Below are positions 1 to 11,639 of a stretch of DNA of 64,000 nt, piece by piece (within the stretch, counting starts at the first letter, position 1; the number at the start of each line of letters is the position of its first letter). The position numbers and the translations under genes were made by a program. The notes beneath the pieces were generated by a model. That model did no database searches, had not been told where the DNA came from, and saw only the letters and a program-made list of their open reading frames with translations. The DNA lies in assembly GCF_037126465.1 (NCBI RefSeq), contig NC_088209.1, positions 21,643,146-21,707,145 on the forward strand, written 5' to 3'. This stretch comes from Ornithodoros turicata (taxonomy: Eukaryota; Arthropoda; Arachnida; Ixodida; Argasidae).

Positions 1-56
1 TGGAAAGGCCAGATCGATCAGAGAGTAAGTGTTTACTTCTCTGTAGCATTCCAATT

Positions 57-858
57 AAAGGGGCACTAGAGTGCAAAAATTTGTCCTCGTGGAACGAAAG
101 ATGCTGTTACTTTGGCACCGATACAAAAGGAATGGGACTCATTGGTCACGCTGTACGTGATTCATGAGCGAAAGAATCTGCAGTTTACGATTTCTCTCCC
201 CCTCTCCGTCTCAAGAAGCGCGATAATGTGGAGAGGCCTTGAATTGGTCTCCTCATATGACCTGCTGTGATGATTGGACAGATCGTTTGAGGGGACCAAT
301 GAGAGCCCGCTCTGCGTTGTCAGCCGTCTTCAGAAGGAGAGAAAGAAGGAGAGCATAAATTGCAGTTTCTTTCACTCGTAAGTAGGGCCTTGTGTTTTCG
401 GGTTTTATGTGCTTTTTGAAAATGGGGAGATAAAAATGTGGTTTTATTTCATGAGCCGTAAAACGGCATAAAGTCGGAAAAGCAGATTTTTGGATGGAAA
501 ATAAAAAAAGAGTGTTTCTCTCAATTTTAGATGAACAGTACACAAGATGCGGAACGGCCGTGCTGAATGTGCAGTGCATAGTGCTCTCCAGTGCCCATAT
601 TGGGGGCTCAGCTGGCGCCTTGCCAAGTTGGTTTTCGGGGTCTTTTGGGTTTATTGGGTTTTATACACTAAGAGGTGATGGTGCAAATCGGGGTGTAAAA
701 ATGGGTTTTACCGGGTTCAACCCTTAAATACAAGGCCTTACTTATGGATCTGTGGTTCCCACTGGTACAACCGAGGGATCTCGCTCCTTCTGTGTTGGTG
801 TCGGGGTGACGGCATCTTTCATTTGCAAGCAGGTATTTTTGCACTTCAGTGCCACCTT
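57..858. repeat. Foldback element, copy 1 (GGGGCACTARAGTG ends), with nested MITE
   Basis: The left end carries AAAGGGGCACTAGAGTGC and the right end an imperfect inverse, GCACTTCAGTGCCACCTTT. The interior has an inverted pair built on ATTGGTCTCCTC and GAGGGGACCAAT. Related copies lie at 8861-9245 and 29350-29727. A second element, with ends TAGGGCCTTGT and ACAAGGCCTTA, is nested at about 383-740. Short reading frames here have no recognisable domain. It is a non-autonomous DNA transposon by structure; no transposase is visible. Confidence 0.7.
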
Positions 859-870
859 TAATGCTCATTG

Positions 871-1457
871 TACCGTAATTTCACGCGTAGAAGCCGCACC
901 GCAGATAAGCCGCAGGACCCGTTTTTAGGGACATGTTTGAAAATTTTTGAGCAGATAAGCTGCACTCGCAGATAAGCCACGGGCAATAGACGCGACTGAT
1001 TTGTGCGACAAAGGAGACCATAGAAGAGGTCATAAACCGTATGGTCCATACTCCGGGGTCGGCGTGGTGTGCAACGAAGGAGGTCAGTTCTAGTGTTCTA
1101 CCAATATCACCTTGTCCAAGTTGCCCTTGTGCCAGAGGTACCCTTGTTGTGCGGTTCTCTTGGAGCGACGGGTCAGTGGCCTTCCAGAAGACACAAATCA
1201 CTGTCATCCCTTTCGTTAAAGCTGCTTGTGGGGAAGGAACCAGGAAGTTCAGTCTACTCAAAGTTGGCGCGCCCCAATTACGCATTGTTTGTGCACTGGC
1301 AGGGCAGTGCTGTACCAAAGGCACTGTCGGCCCTTTCGTTAAAACCGGCGTTTGGGGGAAGTACCAGGGAAAAATAGTCATCAGATAAGCCGCAGAGCAC
1401 CCGTGAGAAAAAAAAAATTGTGCATAAGCTGCGGCTAACACGCGTGAAATTACGGTA
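871..1457. repeat. Foldback element with 17-bp terminal inverted repeats (TACCGTAATTTCACGCG)
   Basis: The two ends are exact inverses: TACCGTAATTTCACGCG at 871 and CGCGTGAAATTACGGTA ending at 1457. Inside, CAGATAAGCCGCAG-like words recur. Partial copies of the family lie at about 22298-22740 (opposite orientation) and 42085-42230, both inside introns. No coding capacity was recognised. Confidence 0.75.
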
Positions 1458-1494
1458 GATTGTGTCTGTCAAAACCAGAGAACTCTCATAATAA

Positions 1495-1619
1495 CTACAG
1501 GTTTTCCCGCCGATTTTAATCCAAGCGCCATCGAAATTAATCCATGTGCCATGCAAACTTTATGGGACATGGATTAATTTAGCTGGCACTTGGATTAAAA
1601 TCGCCAGGAAAACCTGTAG
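1495..1619. repeat. 125-bp near-perfect palindrome
   Basis: The arms begin CTACAGGTTTTCC at 1495 and end with the inverse GGAAAACCTGTAG at 1619, with GATTTTAATCCAAG and CTTGGATTAAAATC inside. The centre, around GCAAACTTTATGG, is a short unpaired loop. It would fold into a long hairpin. It may be a very short MITE; no clear target duplication was identified. Confidence 0.75.
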
Positions 1620-2076
1620 AAACCAAGCCAGTGAATGGGGGGCATCTCAACATGTGAGCCGCCATGATCAATACGGTAGACCTGGCGTGTTAGGAACGGT
1701 GTCTCTTACGAGTTCCATGCACCGTTCTTTCATCTTGCAGCACAATGTTTAAACCGTACGATACTCATTCCCTACGGAATCCAAGCGCACAGGTGAAGGC
1801 AGACAAAACAAACGCACGGCATGGCACACAAAGCCCAGCTGAAGCGGAAGCGACTTGCACTGGATTGGATACCACTGCGTCGTACACGCCTGGTCTTCAC
1901 ACGTGGAAAGGCTGTGTCTGAATCCGGCCGAATCCACAATATCGATCATGGCGCCTCCCAGACTTAGACATTGGGAAGGGGTCTTTCCTCCGTACAACTC
2001 CTTTGCTCTTCCCCATCACTCTCTCTCTCTCAGCTTTTCTTCTAGCCTTTCTACATATGATTTCTATGGTCTAAAC

Positions 2077-2455
2077 CAGGGGTTCTCAAACTGGGTTCCG
2101 CGGAGCACGGGGGTTCCGCGGGCAGCAAGGTGATACCGCAAGTCCTGTACAAAAATTCGAAAATTACTCGAATTTATCGAATTACTTTTGCAGTTGCTCC
2201 GCCTGTAAAGCAGACTTCGCCTAACGCGTGGGTGCATTGCGGGAAGCCAACTTTACAGGCACACTGCATGCGTTGGTTCCCCAAAATAGTTTTATGCTTG
2301 CAAACTTACAAGTTTTCTTGCTTAACAATGCAAAAATTCTATTGTGTGTTCTTCTTCATTGTGTGTGTGTATGTGTGCATGAGTGCGGGGGTTCCTCCAG
2401 TTTGCCCCTCAATTGTACGGGGGTTCCCTGGGTCCACAGAGTTTGAGAACCCCTG
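2077..2455. mobile_element. hAT-type MITE with 8-bp target duplication GTCTAAAC
   Basis: The left end is CAGGGGTTCTCAAACTGGG and the right end AGTTTGAGAACCCCTG. Both sides are flanked by an exact 8-bp GTCTAAAC (2069-2076 and 2456-2463). An 8-bp duplication and CAGGG-type ends are typical of the hAT superfamily. The 379-bp length and lack of a transposase make it non-autonomous. The interior includes a short GT-rich microsatellite and reuses GGGGGTTCC near both ends. Confidence 0.88.
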
Positions 2456-2971
2456 GTCTAAACCAAACGCGTGACTAAAACTAAAAGGTTTCATAACGAC
2501 CACACGCCATCTTTCCAGGTTGGCTACTTTCCCTTTCGATACGTGCAGGAAATACTGCCGGGTGCTTCGGTGTGCCAGAAGGAATTGCTGCCAGGCATGA
2601 TAACCGAGGGAGCGTCGTCCTCTCAAGCAAAATTACAGTCGGCGTAGCAGGAAGAAAGCAATATGTGATGTGCCATTTGGATCTGGGTGCAATCTCTCCG
2701 ATCTTCCATTTTATTTGCTTCAAACGGGAAGATTTTAGTTGAGCGAGGACTGGGAGACTCTGTTTTTCCGTGCTCGTTCATTCATTTAGTAATCGTTCAT
2801 TACGGGACTCTTGTGCAGCATGACGTGGAGAGGAGGTGATATTTAACCGCCGCTAAATGGAGGATTTAAAGGAAGCGTGCAAAGTTGATTTGATCTATTC
2901 CAGCTAAGGGTGCCTGTTGTCGCAGAAATGATCTTGAGCATTTATCGCGGATCTGTAAATTCAGTTATGTG

Positions 2972-3331
2972 TAGACCCTGAAGTTTAGGGTTAACCCCGA
3001 TTTTTCCCCGAATTTGCACCTCGAATCGAGGTTCACCGGTTTAGGGTTAAACCCGATTTCTACCCGCAAAACTGCACCTAAGCTAGGCACCTCACGGCAA
3101 TGACGTACTAATTTTTCACAAAATACACGGTTGATCTCACCGTCTGATACTCTGGATAGGCTGTACAACGAACGTTTGTTCGACAGTAGATCCCGATTTA
3201 TCCCCAAATTCAGTCTGACGGTAATTTTTCCACCCAAATTTGCATGAATTTTCGACATCAAGTGATTGACCCGAATTTTATCCCCCCCCCCGACTTTGGA
3301 AAAAAATAAAATCCGAAAACTTCAGGGTCTA
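2972..3331. mobile_element. hAT-type MITE filled with GGGTTAAACCCG-like words, TSD GTTATGTG
   Basis: The ends are TAGACCCTGAAGTTTAGGG and its inverse AAACTTCAGGGTCTA. Flanks carry an exact 8-bp GTTATGTG (2964-2971 and 3332-3339). The interior repeats GGGTTAAACCCGATTT-like words in both orientations and ends in a poly-C tract. It is structurally related to the TAGGGCCTGAC family at 20058, 49735 and 50494. Confidence 0.85.
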
Positions 3332-3339
3332 GTTATGTG

Positions 3340-4183
3340 TAGTGTCTGTCAATGTTAACAGGCGTGTCTGCATCATTTAATGTTCTGTTTGTGTTCCTAA
3401 TATACAATGCTTCCATTGAACCCATTACATCCTAGATATCGCAACGTAAGGAACACAAGGAACGCGCGTTGAAACTGAAAGTACTGGTAATCATCTTAGA
3501 CAAATGCTCTCAAAATATTGTGTAGAGTTACGCCTTTTGTAATACAGCTCTAACAGGTTACTGACTTAAGTGCTCCCCCAGCTTGGGGCAATATGTTTTG
3601 TTCTATAGAGATGCCAAAGAATCATTTTGTGTTATCCCACACGGGGACGTCTGTGCTTTTGTGATGCGTCAGAGCCATATACCTGCATGAGTTCTTTGCT
3701 GCTCTGCCTATCAGCAGTGTTGTGCACCAATGACACCAGTGAATGCTGGTGGGGAACATTTACATTTTCAAGGATCTGTGCTAGTCATCAAAGTGCTGAA
3801 TATTTGAGTGTTTGCAGACAGGGCCTATGCCGTAAATGTGCTTATATAGACCTTGCTAGGTAACGGTTTTTATATTTGTGTGAGGATATTTGTTTTTTTA
3901 GGATTTACAGCTCAACGGTTTCATGGCTCAGTTTTCGCTGTTTCGCTGTTTGCTCGAGGGTAACGTTGCTAAGGCTCAAAATCACTGTCTATGAAGCTTG
4001 CTGTGTTATGCTTTCCCCCTGAAAGTTGTATTCTTTCTTAGCTTTCAAGTTTGGTTTTCCAGAAAGCAGGTCTGCTTATGGCACTCCAGTCGTTCATCTT
4101 ATTTTGTCATGTTTTGTGCTATATGTGTACCATTTTACTTTCCTGTAACCACGTTTTTCTGACCAGGCACACCTTGATACATA
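3340..4183. other. Stretch without identified gene
   Basis: AT-rich sequence with no recognisable protein domain and no clear element boundaries. It could belong to an intron or a long 3' untranslated region of a gene outside the window, but nothing visible decides this. Confidence 0.4.
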
Positions 4184-4380
4184 CAGGGTGTTTTTTTTTC
4201 TTAATTCGTTACAGGTTGTTGATAAAAAGAGCTAGGAAAGCAGGATATAGGTACCATATTTGCATGCTCATTCGAGAGGATGTCTACCTAGCTGTATGAC
4301 TCAACTGAAAAGACAGCATCTATGCTGCTCTCGTAGCTTTTTATAAAATTGAACACATTAAAAAAAAAAAAAACATCCTG
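4184..4380. mobile_element. TA-flanked MITE (CAGGGTGTTTTTT ends)
   Basis: The ends CAGGGTGTTTTTTTTT and AAAAAAACATCCTG are inverse and flanked by TA on both sides (4182-4183, 4381-4382). This 197-bp unit matches the common arthropod MITE style with TACAGGGTGTTTT ends, usually attributed to Tc1/mariner-like transposases. It contains no gene. Confidence 0.7.
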
Positions 4381-5319
4381 TATGTGACCAAGAGGTATGT
4401 GCCATTGCGGTCACCGCTATACAAGCATGAAGAAAATAATCCTAGAGGAGAAGGAATACAACATACATAACTGTTTTACATACAACAATTTTGCAGCTTG
4501 AATAATGTTGTATTTAATGTTGCTTAAATTGTTGCATTCTAGAATACAACAATTTAAATACAAGTTCGCACAAACTCTTACTAGCCAACTGCAGTACATG
4601 TTAAACAAAGTACTAGAAGGTATTTCTTGGCCCATTCCATGTCTTCTGTTGCTGCCAACTTCAAGGTAAAATCTTTGAACATATCGACTTTTCTGCAGGT
4701 CATCACAACTTGCTATATTTAGGGAAAGAAAGAAAACTTGTATACTGTATATAAGCCAAAAAATGCTCGTCCGACAACTCTACGTTACACTCGTATTTAC
4801 AATTCTGCAGATTTATCCTCGAAGCATTCACTGTAAAGCTCAGTTTACAGTTATATCCAAACATGGTCTTCAGTGTCTCGCTGCTCTCTAACTTCGATGT
4901 CAGTTCTATGTACAGTATGTCTTCTATGTATCATGCCAACAACTCCACCATTATCTCATTGAAATTTTGTATCCGTCCTTACAACACTCATGCCAAACAG
5001 AAGCTTCCCTACGATGTCTGCTAGGATACTGCAGATCATGCCAAAACTAATCCGCCAATATTCTCCTATGTCAGAGTGATAACCGGGCTATTGGCTCGAT
5101 AAATATTTGATGATCTAGACTTTGCACTGAAATGTAAACCCTGAAATACAGCATCTAGGTCCAGCCAAACGGTGGGGTCTAAAAATGCAGGACCCTCTTA
5201 CCAGTTTTATGTTGGACATGGCATCTGTTACGCCTACCTTCATACTAGGTATGCAAGAAAAAAACATTGGGAAAAGTGTTAATTTGTGTGAACCATGCAC
5301 CTAGAAACAGCGTCACAAG

Positions 5320-5649
5320 TAGAGCCTGAAGTTTTCGTGAAAATATTTTTTCTAAATTTGGGGGGTGAAAAACTGGAAAAAGTAACGTGTGCTCTAAATT
5401 AATGCGAATTAGAGTGGAAAAAGTTGCAGTATGCTAAATTCTATTACTCAAATGAACTGCACTGGTTTGGTACAAACGGTGATGTAATTGCATTTGCTGC
5501 CAAACCAGCTAGTGTGCATTCCTACAGACGTTTCAGTGAGGGAAACTTGCCGGGTATAAATCCGATTTCACCCTAAAGAGGCAACCTCCAATTCGGGGTG
5601 CAAATTCGGGGGAAGAAACGGGTTGTAGACCCTAAAACGTCAGGCTCTA
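5320..5649. mobile_element. Decayed MITE of the TAGRGCCTGA family
   Basis: The left end is TAGAGCCTGAAGTTTTCG and the right end AAAACGTCAGGCTCTA. Possible 8-bp duplicated flanks (GTCACAAG and GTTATAAG) match at six of eight positions, suggesting an old insertion. The interior contains CGGGTATAAATCCGATTT-like words, as in the related copies at 2972 and 20058. Confidence 0.65.
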
Positions 5650-6070
5650 GTTATAAGAGGATTGCGGCCCTGTTTCCGATTAGTACTCCGAATGCATACT
5701 TAGTTATGCAGCCCATTACTTACTCTTAAATACCAAATTACGTGAGGCATGCATGGGAAGGGGCACCGAATCCAAGCTCTAGACTTTCCTAGCTGAAACC
5801 CCAATGTGCGCATGTCCTGGTAGTGGTTATCTTATTGTGATTCTTAAGGTACCTGAAACTTGTGTGCTAACAGGAAGGAATAGCGGTTGCCAGTGTAGAC
5901 TCATTGCCCGCTAATTCGTGGGTATCATGGGTGGTTTCACATGTACATCTTGTATAATGCACGTCCATAAAAAAGCTCATGGATCTCTGTGTGGCCCTCA
6001 GTCCGCATGATACTCTCTATTCAGTGACTACATTAAAGCCACTACGGAAGTAGACACTCTCCCTGTGTTC
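5650..6070. other. Stretch without identified gene
   Basis: No domain, RNA gene or clear element ends were recognised. It separates a decayed MITE from the inverted-repeat element that follows. Confidence 0.4.
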
Positions 6071-6388
6071 ACACGAGCGACATTCCCACGGAATATTCTT
6101 GTGGAAGAAAAGGCAACAGAACTGCTCATGGGGCGGAAGTTACGCTGCGTTTTTTTGTTGTTGTTGCTGTTGAGCGTTCACCTAGAGCCACGATGTCGGG
6201 AGTGGCGTACTGCGCACATAGCAGACGACCCCGTCGACCCTGTCGTCTGCTACGGAATATCTAGACGTTCCCCATTGTCCAAAGAGCACAGAGAGATGTG
6301 ACATTGACCACTCGTGCTCACACGTCAGCAGAAGCTATGACGCTCTGCGTATCTTCCGTCGGAATATTCCGGGGAATGTCGCTCGTGT
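6071..6388. mobile_element. Inverted-repeat element (ACACGAGCGACATTCC ends)
   Basis: The left end ACACGAGCGACATTCCC and right end GGGGAATGTCGCTCGTGT are inverse. The interior holds GCAGACGAC..GTCGTCTGC, a palindromic core also found in the repeats at 63195-63240 and 63650-63700, so these belong to one family. A short frame from 6065 lies within it and has no recognisable product. Confidence 0.65.
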
Positions 6389-8860
6389 AAGTACACGGTA
6401 ATGTACACATTTTCAGAAAAGGGAACAAAACTCTGTAGTGATAGAATAGTGCCAATGTACACAAAGTAATACCATGTACCTCTGGCAGGGTAGCAGCTCC
6501 AATGTTGCCACAGGAGCACTTGGGTGGCTGCTCTGCCTGCCAATGTTGACCAGCGGTGCATATACTGAGCCAATGTCACAGCATCGAAGCCTGCTGCTAG
6601 AAAGATGGCAAAAGCATTGCCCAGAATAACGTGGCAGGCCCAGTTGTGCATTGTTCCCGAACACGGTTTGACCTCCCTTGCCAGAAGTACCTCTGAGCAG
6701 TACAGAGCATTCAGTGTTCATGTGAAATTCGTGTGTACTAAGTTATGTTAAGTTGCTACCTGTAGTGGTCGCAGAAAGTAGCGTGACTGACGCAAGGGTT
6801 TTGGGGTCTGCAGTTCTCTCATCAGATCTGGGAGTCTTTCTCTGGTTTCCGTCCGTACATACTAGCTGTGCTATGATCTGCACTTTTCTATTCTTTAAAT
6901 TTATTTCTGTATGCTGCTTACTGTAACAATAACAGCGTAGGCAATGCATGATCTTTTACATGTGTCAACATGGACACGACTATTTTTCTTTTATAATTTT
7001 CTTGACACTTGCATATGGTGAGCTCTCTCCTTGGTGTGCTCTCAAACTTCGTGTTTCATTTCAAAGCACGTGACACATGGCCAAAAAGGCACCGGTGCTT
7101 TCATTGTGCTCTTTTATCTTTTTGTTACATAGTTGTGTAGTGGACAGCGGTATTCAGATTGGCCACGGCCAGTCTGAACAATGCTGTAGCCGGTAATGTT
7201 TGCATTACTTTTAAAGCTATGTCCAGGAAGACTGCTTTTTACCCTCAGATTTGCAACATTGTCACTCAGAATTAAGAAGAAAAAAAAAAGGGAGCTCCAA
7301 AAACGAGCGTGCCAAAGTGCAAATTCAGCAATCCATATAGGCAGTTGACAACTCTGAGCAGTGTACACTCAGCATCTCGTGCACAACTGGAATGCGAGAG
7401 GTTCTCTCTCTTTTACTATTATTTTCCACCTGATTTTTTTCCCTATTTTATGGCTCGTGAAATACAGCACAATCTTTCATGCCCAATCGCCCCGCTTTTC
7501 AAAAACCATAAAATCTAAGAACACAGGTGTCTAGTTCCAGGAAACTCTCACTGTAACGGAATCCTTTTTTAATTATCGTTTTCTGAACGAATGAATCATT
7601 GGTTCTTTCCCTCTGTTTTTAGGGCGTACTGCAAACCCAGTCTGTGTCTTTCTTCAGCTCTTTTCTTATTTTATTACACATCGATTAAGAGGATATGCCA
7701 ACACGCTCATCACCAATGTTTGTTTGCTTGATTGGATGCTTGCTTTAATGCTGTTGCCGTGTTTCCACGTAGTTCCAGGGCTACCCTTGTTTCTTTTTTT
7801 TTTTGCGGCACTTCGCTCGTATCGAAATCCTCCCTCATCCCGTTGACCTCATTGTAACAAGGGTTTACCGCAGTGTAGCACACAGCAACAGTATATATTC
7901 AGATTGACCATGGCCAGTCGGAACACCGTTGTGGTTGCTAGTGCATTTGCATTATGTTGGGCCCTTGCAGTGGCCACTGCTGCACGCCTCAGAGGAAATG
8001 GAGCATAGAGAGACCCTGTTACTGATACGGGCCAGAACCTGTTGTTATACAAAGCACTTGCGAGCGTTTCACTGATACCTTCCAAATATTTACGCCATTT
8101 GGGTGCTGCGTGTGGTAACACTGTCCAAAACATTTCTGTCTAGACTACGTACGGCCCTCATGTACATACAGATAGTAGTGTTTTGTGGCGACTCATGCAA
8201 GTCTGGTCAGCTTTTTATCATTGTCATGTAACGAGTTGTCTTTGCGAGTGCGTGTAACATCCACATTATGTACATGCACATTTTCAGTTTTTGTTCTTCA
8301 TTTAGATTGGTTGGCTCTGTGCATGACCAGAGGTGTCGTTTCGCGAGCAGTTGTGGACGCAGAGCTGCTAGCGTATGTGATGAATCGAGTTGTAGTTTCT
8401 GACGTTTGTTTGTATAACTCTGTGCTTCTCAGTTTTCTGGGAAGGTTACTGAATAGGTCACAGCTGTGCTGATATACAGAGATAGAAGGTTGAAGTGTGC
8501 ATTGTGTACAAACCAGGAAATACTATAATATGTGGCTGTATTATATAACATAAACATGTAATGCAAATCGGAGCTGTACCATTCTTGTCTGTTCAAAGAT
8601 GTGTGCTCTCGGCCAATCACTTAGGTAAGCTTTACCTCTCAGTAAAATTATGTGCGGGCTTTTATGTGAACCTACAATGTCTATGCTATTATTGAGCAAC
8701 ACCGAGCTCCTTAGCAAAAGGAAGGTGAAAAGACTGATGCTGCAAAACGACAAACTGCCTGTCATAACAGAAATGTGCCAACAAAGGGATGTCATAGCTT
8801 ATTACATAAGCTGCTATAGTTTCACTACTTACTACTATCGTCGCTATTAGAGTCCCGTTT
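6389..8860. other. Stretch without identified gene
   Basis: About 2.5 kb with only short frames on either strand and no recognisable domain. Two similar stretches (7135-7215 and 7870-7960) share ATTCAGATTGRCCAYGGCCAGTC-type sequence and are probably copies of one repeat. It may be non-coding sequence of an unseen gene. Confidence 0.4.
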
Positions 8861-9245
8861 TAAAGGGGCACTAAAGTGAAAAAAAAAAAAAAAACTACCC
8901 TCTACCTTGACACCAACACGTCCTTTGCAATTTAGCAGCGAAGGAAACCGCTACGTACCCTTTCCCTCTCCTCTTCAAGGTCGACCGTGCGGAGCACACT
9001 CCCATTGGTCTCCTCAAAAGATTTCTCCAATCATTGCAGGAGATCGTTTGAAGGGACCAATCTGGGGCCTCTCTGCACTGTTGAGCTTCTTGAGAAGGGG
9101 AGGGAAAGCGTACTTTGCGGTTTCTTTTGCTCATAACTCACGAACGATGCAATGGATTAATCGTTTCTTTGGTGTTTGTGTCAAGGTAACAGCATCTTTC
9201 ATTCCACCAGGAGAGAACTCTGCACTTGAGTGTTCCCCTCAAGAG
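8861..9245. repeat. Foldback element, copy 2 (GGGGCACTARAGTG ends)
   Basis: It begins AAAGGGGCACTAAAGTG followed by a poly-A run and ends GCACTTGAGTGTTCCCCTC. The interior matches the 57-858 copy in order, including the CATTGGTCTCCTC / GAAGGGACCAAT inverted pair and AAGGTAACAGCATCTTTCATT. It lacks the nested MITE of copy 1. Confidence 0.7.
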
Positions 9246-10085
9246 GGGGGAGCCCTGTTTCTGGTGTGGTTAATTTTTTAGAAAATTTTGTCTGCCACGA
9301 CCAGGTAGTAGTTCTTCAATCTTTATTAGCATGTGCCAGAATAGTTTAATAATGTCTCAGCAACTGTACAGGTTGTAATAGTTTGGAGCAGATTTACACA
9401 TAAGGTACTGGTTGTGTGTTTGTGCCAAATGCTGAAACAGGTTACGTTCCAGTGCCAACTTCATCATAACTTGCCTGCTTGGCTCCCGAAGGACCACGAT
9501 ATTTCCCATGTCAACATAAATGCTTTGCATCACTACACAAAGAGAACAAGATCCTGAAATCCCGGTGCATGTTTGTAAATACTGCTGGCCTGCTTTAGCT
9601 GCAGTACATTCAGTAGTTTTGTGATCTGCATATATGTAAGATAGAAATGTAGGTGCCTGTTAGTTAAAAACTGAGACTGCTACTTGCATCATCAGCACAT
9701 GTATGTAGCTGTAGGCTTTGCAGTGCACTTAATGGTGACCATTTTTCACTGCTTCCTATGACCATTGCAGTGAAGATTGTGAGGTCTTCTTGGGTACTAA
9801 GCTGCATTGTTGTACAGTGACACCAAAGTAACAGTGATTATGCTTTATATTTACTATAAAGTGCTATCGGTCATTTCTTTCTTGTACTTTCTTACATATA
9901 ACTGTTGGTGTTATGCGCAGATACGCAGCATTGAAGTTATGCAAGAACCATGCGTTTGTAAAATGCTCCTGTGGTTGCAGTGACCTGCTTGTAATGCGTA
10001 CTTGAATTCAGTGACCTGTTCGATTAGCTCTGTGCGCTTTACAAAAAAAGTACAGCATGTAATTTGACCTGTTTTAACGTGTTGT
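9246..10085 (+). other. Stretch without identified coding sequence; possible 3' UTR
   Basis: No domain or long frame is visible in this 840-bp AT-rich stretch. It ends at a canonical AATAAA, so it could be the terminal 3' UTR of a + strand transcript whose coding exons were not recognised. Confidence 0.3.
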
Positions 10086-10091
10086 AATAAA
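10086..10091 (+). terminator. Candidate poly(A) signal AATAAA, + strand
   Basis: A canonical AATAAA in GTTGTAATAAATTTC, preceded by about 800 bp of AT-rich non-coding sequence. It may end a + strand transcript. A reverse-strand signal lies 36 bp further on, an arrangement expected where two transcripts converge. Confidence 0.4.
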
Positions 10092-10126
10092 TTTCTTTCA
10101 CGGTCACAATTGTATTGCGGCTGTAC

Positions 10127-10132
10127 TTTATT
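10127..10132 (-). terminator. Candidate poly(A) signal AATAAA, - strand
   Basis: TTTATT on +, that is AATAAA on -. It is the clear candidate downstream of the zinc-finger gene on - (stop at 11166) and would give it a 3' UTR of about 1 kb. Transcript data would be needed to confirm the link. Confidence 0.35.
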
Positions 10133-11165
10133 TTACACTCTTATACACTGATGAGCACACACAGACAATGTGTAACAAGAAAATGTGTTGAAGGAGCAAT
10201 AGAAGTGGCTGGGAGCAAGTTGTGTGTCAATCACAACTTCCACGTGTAATATTCAATGTTCTAACATAGCCATGTGCGAGTATCTGAATGCTTGGCATTA
10301 ACACGTTTCATTTAATTGCTTTGAGCAACCTTTAAAGCCTTGTAACTGTACCTAACCAAATTTGTTTCTTAGTACCTTCCGCAGCTTTTTTTGCAACTAC
10401 AGTCTCAATGTTTCGTCATGTGTGCAGTGAATCGAGATTCACATTTTTTTGCAAGCGAAAAGATTCTGACATTAATGTGCAAAGCAGGTTCTATAAGCTG
10501 TCCTTTGTTGTAAGCTGTCGTTCTAACATAAAAATTTCTGCCTGTAAATTTGAGGGGGAAATGTGGCCTGATTGTAGCTACCAAATTTGTTTTGCCATTA
10601 GGAAGCCTGCCTGAAAAGTCATGTACTCTTACTTTCATCTGATAAGTGCCCAGAATTTCAAGTATAAAGGTATGAAATCGTAGTCATTCTCAAAGGGCCC
10701 AAATCAACAGCTGATCGCACTTTTACCAATCTTCAGTAGTAGTGGCGTCTCGACCAGGCTTTGTAACTATACCATCAGCAATTTCTGGGGGACATAAAAG
10801 TAGCCCATACGCTTCTGAAGTAAATCGAAAAGAGAATTAAATTTAAAGTGAGGAATAACTGCTCAGGAGCTACTTTTACAATGAGGCATTATGACAGGTT
10901 ATATGAAGTTTGTGCACAAGGTGACTGATTATGGTGTGCCTGATTAAGTATGCATCATTAAATATGTAACACTCAGGCAGTTGTCCACACTGATCACTCT
11001 CAAATGTGCATCATTAGCACCAAGATCAAAGTAGCATGCACTTTTTAGGCCCACTCGATTTTCTGCAAAATTAAACGCGTGCAAGAAGGGCAAAATCAAG
11101 CTTTCCAAACTATCCGTGTCAAAACCAATCTCGCTTGGAGGTGATGACATCAAGGTACGAAAATG

Positions 11166-11639
11166 TTATAAGTGGTCCACATTCACGTGAGTTTTAATGT
11201 TCGGCAGGTTCTGAAATATCTGCGAACACAGAGGACACTTAAAGGGAGCACTGTGTAAACGGGCATGCTTCAGCCAGTCGGCGACAGAGGTAAAATATTT
11301 TGAACATTTCGAGCACGTCCTCTGCCTGGTCCTCTTCGCAATCGACAGTTCCTCGTTCGTCACAGCTGGCCGCGGCACATCCGATGCCACGTTATCCACT
11401 TCAAGAAAATCAATACTCCTTCCATCCGTACTAGAAGAAGAGACGTGACGTTTCTTAGACGAAGGACCTTCGAGTTTTTCACGTTCTTTGAGCAGAGTGT
11501 CATTCACATCAACGAAGTGACGTTTCAGGCATTCAGCATACCGCAGCTTCTGGCTCTTGAAGGTATCCACGCATATCGATGACGGTCTGGGACGGTGATC
11601 TGTTGACCGTCGTCTAGGTTGGGATGGAGCAGCACTCAT
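11166..11639 (-). CDS. Small protein with two C2H2 zinc fingers
   Basis: A single-exon frame of 157 codons. Seen: two adjacent C2H2 fingers at the C-terminus. The first is C-x2-C-x12-H-x3-H (starting CSKCSKYF) and the second C-x2-C-x12-H-x4-H (starting CPLCSQIF), joined by SAPFK in place of the usual TGEKP linker. The first ~105 residues are polar and basic, rich in R, K and S, with no recognised domain. The stop follows the last finger within three residues. Known: such fingers usually bind DNA or RNA, or mediate protein contacts. The gene is divergent from CDC73, whose start is 607 bp away, so a shared promoter is likely. The protein could be complete, or the last exon of a longer gene if an upstream splice acceptor exists. 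No specific orthologue was recognised. Confidence 0.72.
   Translation of the reverse strand: MSAAPSQPRRRSTDHRPRPSSICVDTFKSQKLRYAECLKRHFVDVNDTLLKEREKLEGPSSKKRHVSSSSTDGRSIDFLEVDNVASDVPRPAVTNEELSIAKRTRQRTCSKCSKYFTSVADWLKHARLHSAPFKCPLCSQIFQNLPNIKTHVNVDHL

Noticed and set aside
253..727. Overlapping frames of 60-108 codons on both strands
   Set aside because: They fall in the foldback element and its nested MITE, and have no domain or splice support.
881..1441. 186-codon frame on -
   Set aside because: It lies wholly within the TACCGTAATTTCACGCG inverted-repeat element; the frame is a by-product of repeat sequence.
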